A DNA stretch of 64,000 bases from JANXUC01 sp043782485. GTDB lineage: Bacteria; Acidobacteriota; Terriglobia; Terriglobales; Acidobacteriaceae. Where the stretch lies: positions 34,455-98,454 of the forward strand of contig JAYWAL010000048.1 of assembly GCA_043782485.1 (NCBI GenBank), in the 5' to 3' direction. The position numbers and the translations under genes are program-made. Position 1 is the first letter of the stretch. Each line of letters opens with the position of its first letter. The notes under the pieces are model-generated. The model did no database searches and was not told where the DNA came from. It worked only from the letters and a program-made list of their open reading frames with translations. Positions 1-9,120 of the stretch are shown piece after piece.

Positions 1-24
1 TGCCGAAAGGCTGTTGCCAGAAGT

Positions 25-53
25 CAGTTGCCAGTTAGCGACTCTGGCAACTG
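25..53. repeat. Perfect 10-bp inverted repeat downstream of the first gene
   Basis: CAGTTGCCAG at 25-34 is the exact reverse complement of CTGGCAACTG at 44-53, with a 9-base loop. It lies just past the stop codon of the minus-strand gene at 69-800. There is no T-run after it, so it is a 3' hairpin or dispersed palindrome rather than a clear intrinsic terminator. Confidence 0.6.
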
Positions 54-68
54 AAAGCTGGCAACCGG

Positions 69-800
69 CTACTGCACTACCTGAGTTTCTTCTTCCTCGG
101 TGGCACCGTGGCGGCGGAGGATTTGGGGCAGATTTTGCGAGAAAGCGGAGCGGGGAACGACCATGTCGCAGCCCGCTTCTTGCGCCTTGAGCTTAAGTTC
201 GCCTTGGATGTGCGAAAGAAATCCCAGAATGCTGGTGCCCTTTTTTAGCTTGGTCTTCAGCCTGGGGATGGTCGTCAGCGGCTTGGCATTGGCATTGTTG
301 AGGTCGAAGATGATAAGGGAAGGTTTTTCCTCACCATTTTCCTTGATCCGTTCCAGCAACTCTTTTTCAGTCTTGACGAATTCGACCTTGACGTTCATCT
401 TGCGGGCCGTTTCCTGAATTTTCGCGAGGAAAAACAGGTCTTCGACAAAGGCGAATATCCGGGAGTTTGTATCTTCCAGGCTGCCAGTAGCTGGCTCGGG
501 CGCTAACACCGGGTAAGCGCCGGAAAAACTGCGGCCACCATTGCCGTTGCCATTTTGGATGGCGCGATAGCTGTGGTCCATGGGCGCAGTGTAGATGCCG
601 CCGGGGTTGTTCTGTCTTTGGTGGCGGTCCATACGCTGTTGCTGGCCGCGAGCCTGACCCTGGTTTCGTCCCTGGGTTTGGCTGGAGCCCGGATTCTGAC
701 CCTGCTGAGTTTGCCCTGACTGCTGACTTCCGGAATGGCGGCGGCCGCGACGGCGCCTGCCCTTGCCGGGTGTGCCGGAAGAGTGGTTGCTTGGATTCAT
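69..800 (-). CDS. Receiver-like domain protein with basic Gly/Arg/Gln-rich N-terminus
   Basis: The 243-residue protein has two parts. Residues 1 to about 100 are low-complexity and very basic (an RRRRGRR cluster, then many Q, G, N and R). Residues about 112-232 look like a response-regulator receiver fold: a hydrophobic first strand (IFAFVED), a central strand ending in an acid (LIIFDLNNA), a GFLSH strand and a late VVPRSAF strand. The phosphorylation pocket looks incomplete, so this may be a pseudo-receiver that binds a partner. The basic head could bind nucleic acid, which is inference. ATG start. The nearest gene, on the same strand, is an EAL-HDOD signalling protein. The specific role is unknown. 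Confidence 0.7.
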   Translation of the reverse strand: MNPSNHSSGTPGKGRRRRGRRHSGSQQSGQTQQGQNPGSSQTQGRNQGQARGQQQRMDRHQRQNNPGGIYTAPMDHSYRAIQNGNGNGGRSFSGAYPVLAPEPATGSLEDTNSRIFAFVEDLFFLAKIQETARKMNVKVEFVKTEKELLERIKENGEEKPSLIIFDLNNANAKPLTTIPRLKTKLKKGTSILGFLSHIQGELKLKAQEAGCDMVVPRSAFSQNLPQILRRHGATEEEETQVVQ

Positions 801-1167
801 AGATGTCTCGGTTTACTCAATTGTGTAAGTGGCGAGCCGTTTTGCGGACTCGCTGGAGTTACCACGTACCCTGCCACACCGTGGGCCGGGCGGCGAAAAC
901 CGTCCTGACCGAAAAGTGCTTGCGATGCGGCTGAAAAGCCAGTTCTTGATTTGACTCGTTGCTTGTTGTGTTCTAAAAGTTCTCTGTTTCTAAGCAACCG
1001 GTCAAAACGACCTAGTCCAAAGCGCGTGCAGCTTGTGCGCGAAAGGGCCAGCACGGGAGCGTGGCCATCGGGAACAGTTTGATGTTACTCACAAGCGGGG
1101 ATTCCGCGCAAGTGCCTTGAGTCACCAGGGACAAAAAACCTGTGTAAAACGCTCGCAGGGCGCGAAA
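801..1167. other. Intergenic region, likely 5' leader of the receiver-like gene
   Basis: I see no convincing gene in these 367 bases. An open frame on the minus strand at 797-1054 has no recognisable features. The region lies between the 3' end of the EAL-HDOD gene and the start of the receiver-like gene, both on the minus strand, and probably holds the promoter and leader of the latter. Confidence 0.4.
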
Positions 1168-2409
1168 TCAGGCCTGGCAAGCGTCTTTTGCCCAGGCGAC
1201 GGCACGCCAATAGGCGGCGGAAACCGCCTCTTCGTCGAGTTTCATTTGCTGGACTAGCTCCTTCATGCGCGCCCAGTTTCCCGTTTCCTGCGCCAGCACC
1301 AGATCGAACGCGCCGGTCAGTGGGCTCGGTTCGCCAAGCAGTGCGGCCTTGATTTCCTGTGAGAGGGGAACGCGGTCCAGCAGCTCGCTGAGGGGAATTT
1401 CCAGAATCACATCCAGCAGCGACATGAGGCCGAGGAAGAACAGGTCTTCGCTACCGCCCTGAACGTGGGGAGCTAAACTCTCGCAAAAACGGGCGCGGGT
1501 AAGAGCATTGCGGATGAGTTCGGTGGAGGCAGCGGCCCCGGCATGGAGCGTGACCACCAAGGCCACCCATTTGCGAATCTGTTTTTCTCCCAGAACCATC
1601 AGGGCATGACGGACGGAACGGATTTCCGCTGTAAAAAAGAAGGCCGAGGAATTCAGGTAGCGGAGCAGCCGGTAGACCAAGGAAGCATCCGCTTTAATCT
1701 GTTTTTCGACTTCGTTCAGGTTGATCGCGGGCTTGGAAACCTCCCGCATCAGGGTCAAGGCGTGGAGCTGCAAGGGCGAGATTTCGCGAGTATGGAGAAT
1801 GACAGGCTTCTGGAAAAAGTATCCCTGGAAGTAGTGAAATCCGAGCTCAAGGGCGAGTTTGTGGTCGTCGGGTGTTTCAATTTTTTCAGCGAGAAAGATC
1901 AAGCCCTCGCGGGAGTATTCCTTGATGATTTCGCGGCATTGCTCGGCGGTGGTTGCCATCCAGTCGACCTTAAGGATGTCGGCAAGCGGAACCATCACGC
2001 GTCTGGGGTCGTGGGCGGTGAAATCATCAAGGGCCAGTCGGTAGCCTGCGGTTTTGTGGCGAATGCAGGCTTCCATCACTTCCGGGTCGGGGGTAATGGT
2101 TTCCAGAATCTCCAGCACCACCCGCTCTTTCGGCAACAGGGTCATGTAGTCGTTCATCAGAGTTTCGCGCGTGCAGTTGAAGAAACCGATGGCGTGTTCG
2201 CAAAGCAGATCAAGGCCCATCAGGAGTGAACTATCCAGCGTGCTGCGGCACGCGGCGTCAGCATTAGTGCCCCCAAAAGAGTTTTCCCAGCTATCGCGGA
2301 ACAGCAGTTCGTAGCCAAACAGGCGGCGCTGGCGATCAAAAATAGGCTGGCGAGCAACGAATCGCAAGCCTTGCGGATCGGGCGCGGGAGCAGCGGCGGC
2401 ATGGGACAC
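1168..2409 (-). CDS. EAL and HDOD domain signal-transduction protein
   Basis: The 413-residue protein joins an EAL-type domain (about 15-212) to an HDOD domain (about 215-400), the YuxH-like architecture. In the EAL part the opening signature is YELLFRD (33-39), so the canonical EAL triplet is altered. DDF (128-130), KVD (147-149), AEKIET (174-179) and FQGYFFQKP (194-202) are all present. Several metal-binding acids survive, so c-di-GMP hydrolysis or binding remains possible. The HDOD part (ADASLVYRLLRYLNS) is a non-catalytic HD relative seen in signalling proteins. The start is GTG (complement of 2407-2409). There is no transmembrane segment, so it should be cytoplasmic. The ligand and output are unknown. 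Confidence 0.88.
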   Translation of the reverse strand: MSHAAAAPAPDPQGLRFVARQPIFDRQRRLFGYELLFRDSWENSFGGTNADAACRSTLDSSLLMGLDLLCEHAIGFFNCTRETLMNDYMTLLPKERVVLEILETITPDPEVMEACIRHKTAGYRLALDDFTAHDPRRVMVPLADILKVDWMATTAEQCREIIKEYSREGLIFLAEKIETPDDHKLALELGFHYFQGYFFQKPVILHTREISPLQLHALTLMREVSKPAINLNEVEKQIKADASLVYRLLRYLNSSAFFFTAEIRSVRHALMVLGEKQIRKWVALVVTLHAGAAASTELIRNALTRARFCESLAPHVQGGSEDLFFLGLMSLLDVILEIPLSELLDRVPLSQEIKAALLGEPSPLTGAFDLVLAQETGNWARMKELVQQMKLDEEAVSAAYWRAVAWAKDACQA

Positions 2410-2755
2410 GAAAACGACCTCTCAGGTTCCATCGGCCAAGTGGCAGAGCAACTGTAGCGAAATGGAGAAGCGTTCGAGTGCTCCATAGGCAGAGCCAATA
2501 CCTTAGTGCTCCTGCGTTGGACCGTCATTTGCCCAGCTCATTTTCCGCTGGGGACGCAAATTTGAGATGGGCATCTCCACCGAAAAAGTTCGCATCCGAT
2601 GGTAAAATCTAAGGAAACGATGGTTGGGTGCCCTGTGACTTTTGGCGCGCCCATCTTGTCTAACGCTGGTAGCAGAACGCCGACGGTTCAGGCTCCGTTA
2701 CGGATTCCCTGGTTGCGGCAGAAACAAAAATCTCATCGTCCTGGATAAATCATCA

Positions 2756-3820
2756 ATGAAACGTTTTGGCCTCAGTCTGTTTACCCTCGCCCTGTTGTGT
2801 TTAGCGGCAAATGCCGAGCAAATTACGCTGAAAAATGGTGACAAAATCACCGGAGCCGTTGTGAAGTCGGACGGCAAGACGCTGGTGGTGAAGACGGACT
2901 ACGCTGGCGAGCTGACCATTAGCTGGGATTCGATTCAAGACCTTTCATCGGACAAGAAGTTGTTCGTGGCGACGTCGGATAAGAAAATCGTTTCCGGCAC
3001 GGTAGCCACTAAAGATGGCAATCTGGTCGTAACCACGCCTTCGGGCGCGGTGGACGTGCCGAAAGCTTCCATTAGCTTAATTCGCTCGGAAGCGGAGCAG
3101 GCGGCCTATGAGGCGTCGCTGCATCCGTCGTTGGGCCACAACTGGGCTGGTGGAGTCAATTTGGGTTTTGCGCTTGCCAAGGGCAACAGTGAAACCAAGA
3201 ACTTCGATTTGGGCCTGAACGCCGCGCGCGCTACCAACAATGACAAGATCACCTTGTACGCGAATTCGCTCTATTCCACCAGCGACCGGCCTACAAGCGG
3301 TCAAGTCATTGCCAAGACCTTCGGTGGCGGCGGACGCTACGACCGCAACCTGGCTCCGCGCTTATTTGCATTTGGAGCCGGAGATTTCCAGAGCGATGAC
3401 CTCCAGCACCTCAACTTGCGCTCAATTTACACCGGCGGTCTGGGCTTCCACGCCATTAAGAACCCCGCCACACTCCTGGATTTTTTGGGAGGTGTGAACT
3501 ACACCCGAGAAAAATTTGAGGGTGCCGTAATTCCCGGTGTCAAAACCAATAGCTTCGTCGGCTTGTCCCTCGGGGACGACCTCAGCCACAAGATCGGCGC
3601 GGCTTCGCTCTTTACTCAGCGCTTCTTCTACTATCCCAACTTGAACAACGGCGGCGGCTACCACACCGCTCTGGACTTGGGCTTCACCACCAAGCTGAGT
3701 TCCTGGCTAGGCTGGCAGATGGGCTTTAGTGACCGCTACACCAGCTATCTCACCATCCCGACCAACAAGAAGAACGACGTCCTGTTCACAACCGGCCTCG
3801 CTCTTACGTTTAAGCACTAG
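2756..3820 (+). CDS. DUF481 (YdiY-like) outer-membrane beta-barrel protein
   Basis: The protein has 354 residues. A signal peptide of about 20 residues ends at an ANA-EQI site. Residues 22-110 form a small beta-rich region (ITLKNGDKITGAVVKSDG) of the kind often fused to DUF481. The rest is rich in alternating aromatic and polar residues (GLGFHAIKNPAT, FVGLSLGDDL, RFFYYPNL), as expected for a DUF481 barrel. The frame is open upstream to a TTG at 2642, but only the ATG at 2756 gives a signal peptide. No clear Shine-Dalgarno sequence is visible. DUF481 proteins such as salt-induced YdiY are poorly characterised. A strong terminator follows, shared with the convergent AsmA gene. Confidence 0.82.
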   Translation: MKRFGLSLFTLALLCLAANAEQITLKNGDKITGAVVKSDGKTLVVKTDYAGELTISWDSIQDLSSDKKLFVATSDKKIVSGTVATKDGNLVVTTPSGAVDVPKASISLIRSEAEQAAYEASLHPSLGHNWAGGVNLGFALAKGNSETKNFDLGLNAARATNNDKITLYANSLYSTSDRPTSGQVIAKTFGGGGRYDRNLAPRLFAFGAGDFQSDDLQHLNLRSIYTGGLGFHAIKNPATLLDFLGGVNYTREKFEGAVIPGVKTNSFVGLSLGDDLSHKIGAASLFTQRFFYYPNLNNGGGYHTALDLGFTTKLSSWLGWQMGFSDRYTSYLTIPTNKKNDVLFTTGLALTFKH

Positions 3821-3837
3821 AGCTTTCGTAAGAAAAA

Positions 3838-3870
3838 GGCACCGGAGAAATCCGGCGCCCTTTCTTTTCT
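3838..3870. terminator. Bidirectional intrinsic terminator
   Basis: GGCACCGGA (3838-3846) pairs with TCCGGCGCC (3851-3859) around a GAAA loop, with one mismatch. It has A5 on the 5' side and CTTTCTTTTCT on the 3' side, so it can end transcription in both directions between two convergent genes. Confidence 0.85.
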
Positions 3871-3887
3871 CATCAGATTTTTGTCTC

Positions 3888-3915
3888 GCACGGGCGGGGA
3901 CGCCCGTGCCTCCAT
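3888..3915. repeat. Dispersed palindrome family A, copy 1
   Basis: The copy has the core GCACGGGCG-gggA-CGCCCGTGC followed by CTCCATT. It belongs to a family with at least seven copies in this window, all intergenic. Confidence 0.8.
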
Positions 3916-3935
3916 TAAAATCGGGAGAGATACGC

Positions 3936-5567
3936 TTAGTTCTTTTTCCCGAACAACCCGCCCAGGGCATCCACTAGTCCGGGCTTTCCTTTTTGGCCTT
4001 TGGTTAGGTTTCCGGCCAGGTTGCCCAGCATCCCGCTGGCTACTCCACCAGCGTCCGGGATAAACTTTGGGTCGCTGGCCGTGCCCTGAATCCGAAACGG
4101 CAGTCTGGCTCCCTTCCCTGCGCCGCCACCCATCAAACCGCCGAGCGCCCCGGACACACCGCTCGTGGAACTGAGCGCGGCAACCATCTTGAAATCCAGG
4201 TTGTTCTCGGCCGACATCGTTCCGCCGCCCGTCACTTCCCCAAGCGCCGGGATCACCAAATCCATGGCATCCGCGCGAATACCCTCTGGGGCGACGCGAA
4301 CGTTGGTTGTGAGCTTTTGAATGGTAGTGTCCGGATTGGACTTGCCACCTGTAAGACTATTCAGAACCGCCATTTTCGATCCGAGATCGAAGCCAGCGAC
4401 CTTCGCGTTGAACAACCCCACCGTGCCGGTCGTGACCAGCCTGTTCGCCGGACCTTCCACAGTCAGGTTCGAACTGAGGCTTCCCTGTTGCAATGAGGAG
4501 CCTTTCGGCAGCGCAATCCCGAGCGCGGGCAGAAACGCCTGCAAATCCTGCACCGGCATATTCTGGGCGCTGACCTTCATGTTCAGAACAGCCGACTCGC
4601 CGCGCAGATCGTAGGTCCCGGCCAGATGCGCCACCGCGCCGCCGACTTTCACCGTGCCTTCGTTCAGTTTCCCAGCGCTGCGACGCAGGTCGTAATCCGA
4701 GTTAAAATCCACATCCACGGGAACGCCCGAAGGCGCGCCGCCCTTGCGGACCTGAAGCTTGTTCAGCTTGACGGTACCCTGGGAGTGAGCCGCTCCCCCT
4801 TTGGCGGAAATCGTTGTATCGAGATCCATCGACCCAGCCAATCCCGTGCTGGCATCGACGAAACCGGTACCGCCGAGATCCATTCCTTGAATGGCAATCT
4901 TGGCATCCACGGGACTCAGCGTGGCGTCTTTGCTATCCACCGGACCCGCTTTGCCAGCCATCTTCAGGCCACCGCCACCGGGAAGCTTTGCCGTCATCGA
5001 AAATGGAATCGACGAAGTCGCGGAAACGTCGAACGCTTCTAGCTGGACATCCTCATAGGAATGCGTTTTGGCGGAGGTGGTGGAGCCAACTGTGATCCTT
5101 CCGTCCTTGAGCTCAAGCTTGGCGATGGAGAAATCTGTGCTCCCTGCTCCGGCGGGCTTTGGAGCTGACTTCGCATCCGAAGTGGCCAGCGTGGAAACAT
5201 TCCATTGCCCTTCGGCATTTTTCACCAATGACACTTCCGGCTTCTCAATCGTGACGCCGGTAATGTGTAACGCCCGGGAAAAGATCAGCGGCTGCATTTC
5301 CACGCCAACCTTGAGCGACTTGGCCGTCAGGAACGGGGATTTGCTGAAAGCGGGGTCATCGGCGATGGAGAGATCGTCCGCCGACAAGGAGCCGGAAAAC
5401 AGCGAGAGGCTCATGTTGCCGACCTTGACCGGGCGTCCGAGCGCGGTGCTGAGTTTTTCCTCGATCGTGGGGCGAAACTGGTTCGGGCTCAGAAAGAAAG
5501 GGATGGCGACCAGCGCAACCACCAGGATGCCTAGCGCAATCAAAAAATAACGAAGCATTTTGTTCAT
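3936..5567 (-). CDS. AsmA-family inner-membrane-anchored protein
   Basis: The protein has 543 residues. A single N-terminal membrane segment (about 5-25, YFLIALGILVVALVAIPFF) is followed by the AsmA opening (RPTIEEKLSTALGRPVKV) and its second block (ITGVTIEKPEVSLVKNAEGQWNV). A long repetitive beta-rich periplasmic part ends in a Gly-rich tail. Proteins of this family are anchored in the inner membrane and are linked to outer-membrane assembly or lipid transport between membranes. The ATG at 5567 is preceded by GGAGG. The longer frame to 5651 would bury the membrane anchor behind an unlikely head. The gene is convergent with the DUF481 gene and the exact function is unknown. Confidence 0.85.
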   Translation of the reverse strand: MNKMLRYFLIALGILVVALVAIPFFLSPNQFRPTIEEKLSTALGRPVKVGNMSLSLFSGSLSADDLSIADDPAFSKSPFLTAKSLKVGVEMQPLIFSRALHITGVTIEKPEVSLVKNAEGQWNVSTLATSDAKSAPKPAGAGSTDFSIAKLELKDGRITVGSTTSAKTHSYEDVQLEAFDVSATSSIPFSMTAKLPGGGGLKMAGKAGPVDSKDATLSPVDAKIAIQGMDLGGTGFVDASTGLAGSMDLDTTISAKGGAAHSQGTVKLNKLQVRKGGAPSGVPVDVDFNSDYDLRRSAGKLNEGTVKVGGAVAHLAGTYDLRGESAVLNMKVSAQNMPVQDLQAFLPALGIALPKGSSLQQGSLSSNLTVEGPANRLVTTGTVGLFNAKVAGFDLGSKMAVLNSLTGGKSNPDTTIQKLTTNVRVAPEGIRADAMDLVIPALGEVTGGGTMSAENNLDFKMVAALSSTSGVSGALGGLMGGGAGKGARLPFRIQGTASDPKFIPDAGGVASGMLGNLAGNLTKGQKGKPGLVDALGGLFGKKN

Positions 5568-5699
5568 AAACCCTCCAGACACACGCCGAGCGGGAGCGGC
5601 CCGGTGGACGAAAAAAGCATAGCACGCAGGGGCGAAGGCGCATTCAGACAAACTTCAGCCGCGCCTTGTAGAGTGCTTGAAAGTACAGGAGTTACTGCC

Positions 5700-6065
5700 A
5701 TGAATTCGCACGCAAAAGGTTTTCGAAACGCCGCTCTGGTGCTATCACTTCTCGCCGCCCCGGTAGTTTCTAAAGCGGAGAGCAAGAAAATCACGATCGA
5801 CGAGGCCCGCACTGCAGCCCTGGCTGTGGAGAATGGCAAGATCAAAAGCGAAGAAATGGAGAAGGAAAAAGGGAAACAGATTTATTCCTTCGACATTGAA
5901 ATGCCCAACGGTTTGCACGAAGTAAACATTGACGCCGTAACTGGCAAGGTAGTGGAAGACACCATCGAAAATGCCAAGGCCGAAGCCAAGGAAGCTGCGG
6001 AAGACGCAAAGCAGGCAGCCAGGAAAGCAAAGAAAAAGGCCGCGGCGGCAAGCAAACCGCAATGA
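5700..6065 (+). CDS. Secreted PepSY-domain protein with Lys/Ala-rich tail
   Basis: The protein has 121 residues. The signal peptide (about 1-23) ends near SKAES. A PepSY-like segment follows (ITIDEARTAALA, then IYSFDIEM, HEVNIDAVTGKVV), and the last 35 residues are an Ala/Lys/Glu helix. PepSY domains are small periplasmic or extracellular modules thought to inhibit or bind peptidases. The ATG at 5700 follows an AGGAG ribosome site. An upstream in-frame extension to 5604 lacks support. The tail could be a coiled coil or bind a negatively charged surface, which is inference. Confidence 0.8.
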   Translation: MNSHAKGFRNAALVLSLLAAPVVSKAESKKITIDEARTAALAVENGKIKSEEMEKEKGKQIYSFDIEMPNGLHEVNIDAVTGKVVEDTIENAKAEAKEAAEDAKQAARKAKKKAAAASKPQ

Positions 6066-6125
6066 CCGCGACCACGTCTTAAGCCTCAAGGGTTAAGCTG
6101 ATTCCAGAGGTGCGCGACGATCTCC

Positions 6126-7571
6126 ATGAAGACGATTCCCATGAATAAGTACCTAAGCTTACGCGTGGTAACCCTGACAGCTGGCCTACTCGGGACCGGC
6201 GTTTCATTCTTGGCACAAAATTCGCGGGCACAGGATTCGCAAAAGCCAATGGCGGCTGCGCCCTCCGCTCCGGCAACGGAAGTGATGGTTTATTCCGGGC
6301 CGATGTTGGCGTCTCCTTCCCAGAGTTCGGATCCATCCGCCCCCGCGCCCACGACCGTGACGTTCCAGGACGCGCTCAAACTCGCGCGCCAGAACAGCCC
6401 TGTCCTCCTTTCCGCCAAAACCGACTTTGGCCTGGCGCACGAAGATAAGGTGCAAAGCCGTGCCGCGCTATTGCCGAACGTAAACTTCAACACGCAGGCC
6501 ATTTACACCCAGCCGACTGGGAAAGACAGAACTTTACCGCGATTCATCGCCGGAAACGGAGTGCACGAGTATGTCAGCCAGGGCAATGTGCACGAAGCGT
6601 TTTCGCTGGAAGGACTCGGCGGGTTCCGTCGCGCTCAGGCGGCGGAAGCCGTAGCCAGGGCTAGGGCCGAAATCGCCGCTCGCGGCTTGGTGCTGACCGT
6701 GGTGCAGACGTACTACGGATTCGTAGTCGCGCAGCGCAAGTACGCTACCGCGCAAAAACTAGCCGCCGAGGGCGAACACTTCCTCAGCACCAGCCGCAAG
6801 CTGGAAAACGGCGGCGAAGTCGCGCATTCCGATGTGATCAAAGCGCAACTGCAATTCAACCAGCAATCGCGAGACCTGCGCGAAGCGCAACTTGCCATGG
6901 ATCGCACGCGGCTGGACCTGGCGGTCTTAATTTTCAAGGATTTCAATCAAAACTTTTCCACGGTCGACGACCTGCAATCGCCGGAGCCCCTTGCTTCGTT
7001 GGAAGAAGTCCGCGTTGCCGCCGCACACTGGAATCCGGATTTGCGCGCTGCCCTGGCGACTGTGGATGTAGCCAAGGGCGATATTTCCGCCGCCTGGGGC
7101 GCCCTGCTACCCAGCCTCAGCCTGGATTATTTCTATGGAATTGACGCCGCCCGATACGCAACCAGGACGGATGGTTTCAGCAACTTGGGAAACTCCAAGA
7201 GCGCGACTTTGCAATTCCCAATTTTCAGTTGGGGAGCGGGTGTCAGCAAGCTGAAACAGGCACATTTGCGGCGTACGCTGGCGCAATCGGAACTCAGTTT
7301 GGCGCAACGCCAACTGCTGGCCAACCTGCAAACTTTCTATGACGAAGCTCGCGCCGCGCGAGAGGAGCAGGAGTCGCTCCAGCAATCCGCGGAACTCGCG
7401 GCGGACAGCCTGCGCCTAACCACGCTCCGCTATCAGGCTGGCGAGGCCACCGTCCTGGAAGTGGTGGACGCGCAAAACACGTTGGCGCTTTCCCGCAACG
7501 CTTATGATGATGGTCAGGCGCGTTACCGAACGGCACTGGCAAATTTGCAAACCTTGACGGGAACCCTTTAG
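6126..7571 (+). CDS. TolC-family outer-membrane efflux protein
   Basis: The 481-residue protein starts with a signal peptide (about 1-36) and a Pro/Ser/Ala-rich linker. Two outer-membrane-efflux repeats follow, opening at TVTFQDALKLARQNSPVLLSA and at the VDVAKGDISAAWGALLPSLSL segment. The helical hairpin signatures are clear (KLENGGEVAHSDVIKAQLQFNQQ; RYQAGEATVLEVVDAQNTLALSR). Such proteins form the trimeric outer-membrane duct of tripartite exporters. ATGs at 6126 and 6141 are both possible starts. The stop codon lies 3 bases before the next gene, an adaptor protein, so the two are almost certainly co-translated. Confidence 0.92.
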   Translation: MKTIPMNKYLSLRVVTLTAGLLGTGVSFLAQNSRAQDSQKPMAAAPSAPATEVMVYSGPMLASPSQSSDPSAPAPTTVTFQDALKLARQNSPVLLSAKTDFGLAHEDKVQSRAALLPNVNFNTQAIYTQPTGKDRTLPRFIAGNGVHEYVSQGNVHEAFSLEGLGGFRRAQAAEAVARARAEIAARGLVLTVVQTYYGFVVAQRKYATAQKLAAEGEHFLSTSRKLENGGEVAHSDVIKAQLQFNQQSRDLREAQLAMDRTRLDLAVLIFKDFNQNFSTVDDLQSPEPLASLEEVRVAAAHWNPDLRAALATVDVAKGDISAAWGALLPSLSLDYFYGIDAARYATRTDGFSNLGNSKSATLQFPIFSWGAGVSKLKQAHLRRTLAQSELSLAQRQLLANLQTFYDEARAAREEQESLQQSAELAADSLRLTTLRYQAGEATVLEVVDAQNTLALSRNAYDDGQARYRTALANLQTLTGTL

Positions 7572-7574
7572 GCT

Positions 7575-8861
7575 ATGACCGATTCCACTTACAAAACCCT
7601 TCCGCTGGCCCTCACGATCTCGCTCGCTCTGTCTTTCTCCGCCTGCTCCAAAGAAGAAAAGGAACCCGAGCCTGAGGTCAGCGTGCAGGTTGCCGCTGTG
7701 GAACAAACCACAATTCAACACACCGTGTCAGCCGAAGCCATCCTGTTCCCGCTGGAACAAGCCGCAATCACACCCAAGATCAGCGCCCCCGTCAAGCGGT
7801 TCTACGTCAAGCGCGGCAGCCGCGTGCAAGCCGGCCAACTGCTGGCAGTGCTGGAGAACCAAGACCTGGCCGCCGCGGCCGCCGATAACCACGGCTCCTA
7901 CGAGCAAGCCCAAGCCACCTACCAGACCACCACCGGTTCCGGTCTGCCCGAAGAATTGCAAAAGGCCAAGGGCGACTTTGAGAGCGCCCAGAAATCCCTC
8001 GACGCCGAGGAAAAGCTCTACAAAAGCCGACAGAACTTATTCGAACAAGGCGCGTTGCCACGCAAGGATTTGGACCAAGCCACGGTTTCCGTGACGCAGG
8101 CACGCAGCCAGTTCGAAGTCGCCAAACACCACTATGACTCACTCACGGCCTTCGGGAACGAACAGGGAAAACGCGCCGCAGCCGGGCAGCTCGAGTCGGC
8201 CAAAGGCAAATACGCGGGTGCCGAAGCACTTCTGAGCTATTCGCAGATTCACAGCCCCATCAGCGGCTGGATCACTGATCGACCCCTGTATCCAGGAGAA
8301 ATGGCGGCCGCCGGAACCCCCCTGCTGACCGTAATGGATACGTCACAAGTCATCGCTAAGGCCCACATCCCACAGAGTGAAGCCGCGCTGCTCAGCCCGG
8401 GCGCAAAGGCAACCATGGTCGTACCCGGCGTCGACAAGCCAGTCGAAGGCAAAATCACAGTCGTCAGTCCCGCTTTGGACCCGAACAGCACCACCGTCGA
8501 AGTCTGGGTGCAGGCAAAGAATCCCAAGCAGCTGCTGAAGCCCGGAACCAGCGTACAGCTTTCCCTCGCTGCTAAGGCCCTTCCAAACGCTTTGGCGGTC
8601 CCCGCCGCCGCCGTCCAACCCGGCCCAGACGGCACCACCGTGGTCATGCTGCTCGGGGACGATAGCCGCGCCCACCAAACCCCCGTCCATGTTGGCGTGA
8701 AGCAGGACGACGACATCCAAATTCTCGACGGCGTTAAGGCTGGAGACAAAGTCATCCTTTCCGGCGCGTATGGCCTACCCGATAAAACTAAGGTGAAAGT
8801 GGAAGCAGCCAAGGCCAGCCCGGATAAAGAACCGGCCGGAAAAGATCCCGACGACAAATAA
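7575..8861 (+). CDS. Periplasmic adaptor (membrane-fusion) lipoprotein of an efflux system
   Basis: The protein has 428 residues. A lipobox (LSFSA-C24) marks it as a lipoprotein. A biotinyl-lipoyl-like half-motif (ISAPVKRFYVKRGSRVQAGQLLAVLENQD), a long alpha-hairpin (about 90-205), the second half-motif (YSQIHSPISGWITDRPLYPGEMAAAGTPLLTV) and the beta-barrel/membrane-proximal domains follow in the usual RND-adaptor order. It would bridge an inner-membrane pump to the TolC-type duct encoded 3 bases upstream. No pump gene follows: the next gene is a secreted repeat protein. The pump must be elsewhere, or the pair serves a shared transporter. The substrate is unknown. Confidence 0.9.
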   Translation: MTDSTYKTLPLALTISLALSFSACSKEEKEPEPEVSVQVAAVEQTTIQHTVSAEAILFPLEQAAITPKISAPVKRFYVKRGSRVQAGQLLAVLENQDLAAAAADNHGSYEQAQATYQTTTGSGLPEELQKAKGDFESAQKSLDAEEKLYKSRQNLFEQGALPRKDLDQATVSVTQARSQFEVAKHHYDSLTAFGNEQGKRAAAGQLESAKGKYAGAEALLSYSQIHSPISGWITDRPLYPGEMAAAGTPLLTVMDTSQVIAKAHIPQSEAALLSPGAKATMVVPGVDKPVEGKITVVSPALDPNSTTVEVWVQAKNPKQLLKPGTSVQLSLAAKALPNALAVPAAAVQPGPDGTTVVMLLGDDSRAHQTPVHVGVKQDDDIQILDGVKAGDKVILSGAYGLPDKTKVKVEAAKASPDKEPAGKDPDDK

Positions 8862-8880
8862 GTAGTAATGGGTTACTCCA

Positions 8881-8900
8881 ATCCGACCGCCCGGTCGGAT
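8881..8900. repeat. GC-rich hairpin after the efflux pair
   Basis: ATCCGACCG (8881-8889) and CGGTCGGAT (8892-8900) are perfectly complementary with a 2-base spacer. There is no T-run. It may act as a 3' stabiliser or a weak terminator. Confidence 0.45.
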
Positions 8901-9120
8901 ATCCACAGCGAACTGCACATAACACTTGCCTCTGTTCTGTAGATGAATTAAGCTCCGTCGCACTTGCAAAACCACGAAAGTCGCCGAAGCTCTCGCCCCG
9001 AATCGAGGTTGCGCTCGATTCCTCGCCTCTACGGCCCTTTCTCCTTCGTCAGTATTGGCCCCGCACGTTGCTTCGTTGTTGTGGATCCTAAATTCATCCG
9101 TCACTGTCAGGAGATCACCC

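Noticed and set aside
797..1054. An 85-residue minus-strand frame upstream of the first gene
   Set aside because: Its end overlaps the start of the next gene, it has no ribosome site, and it is not protein-like in composition.
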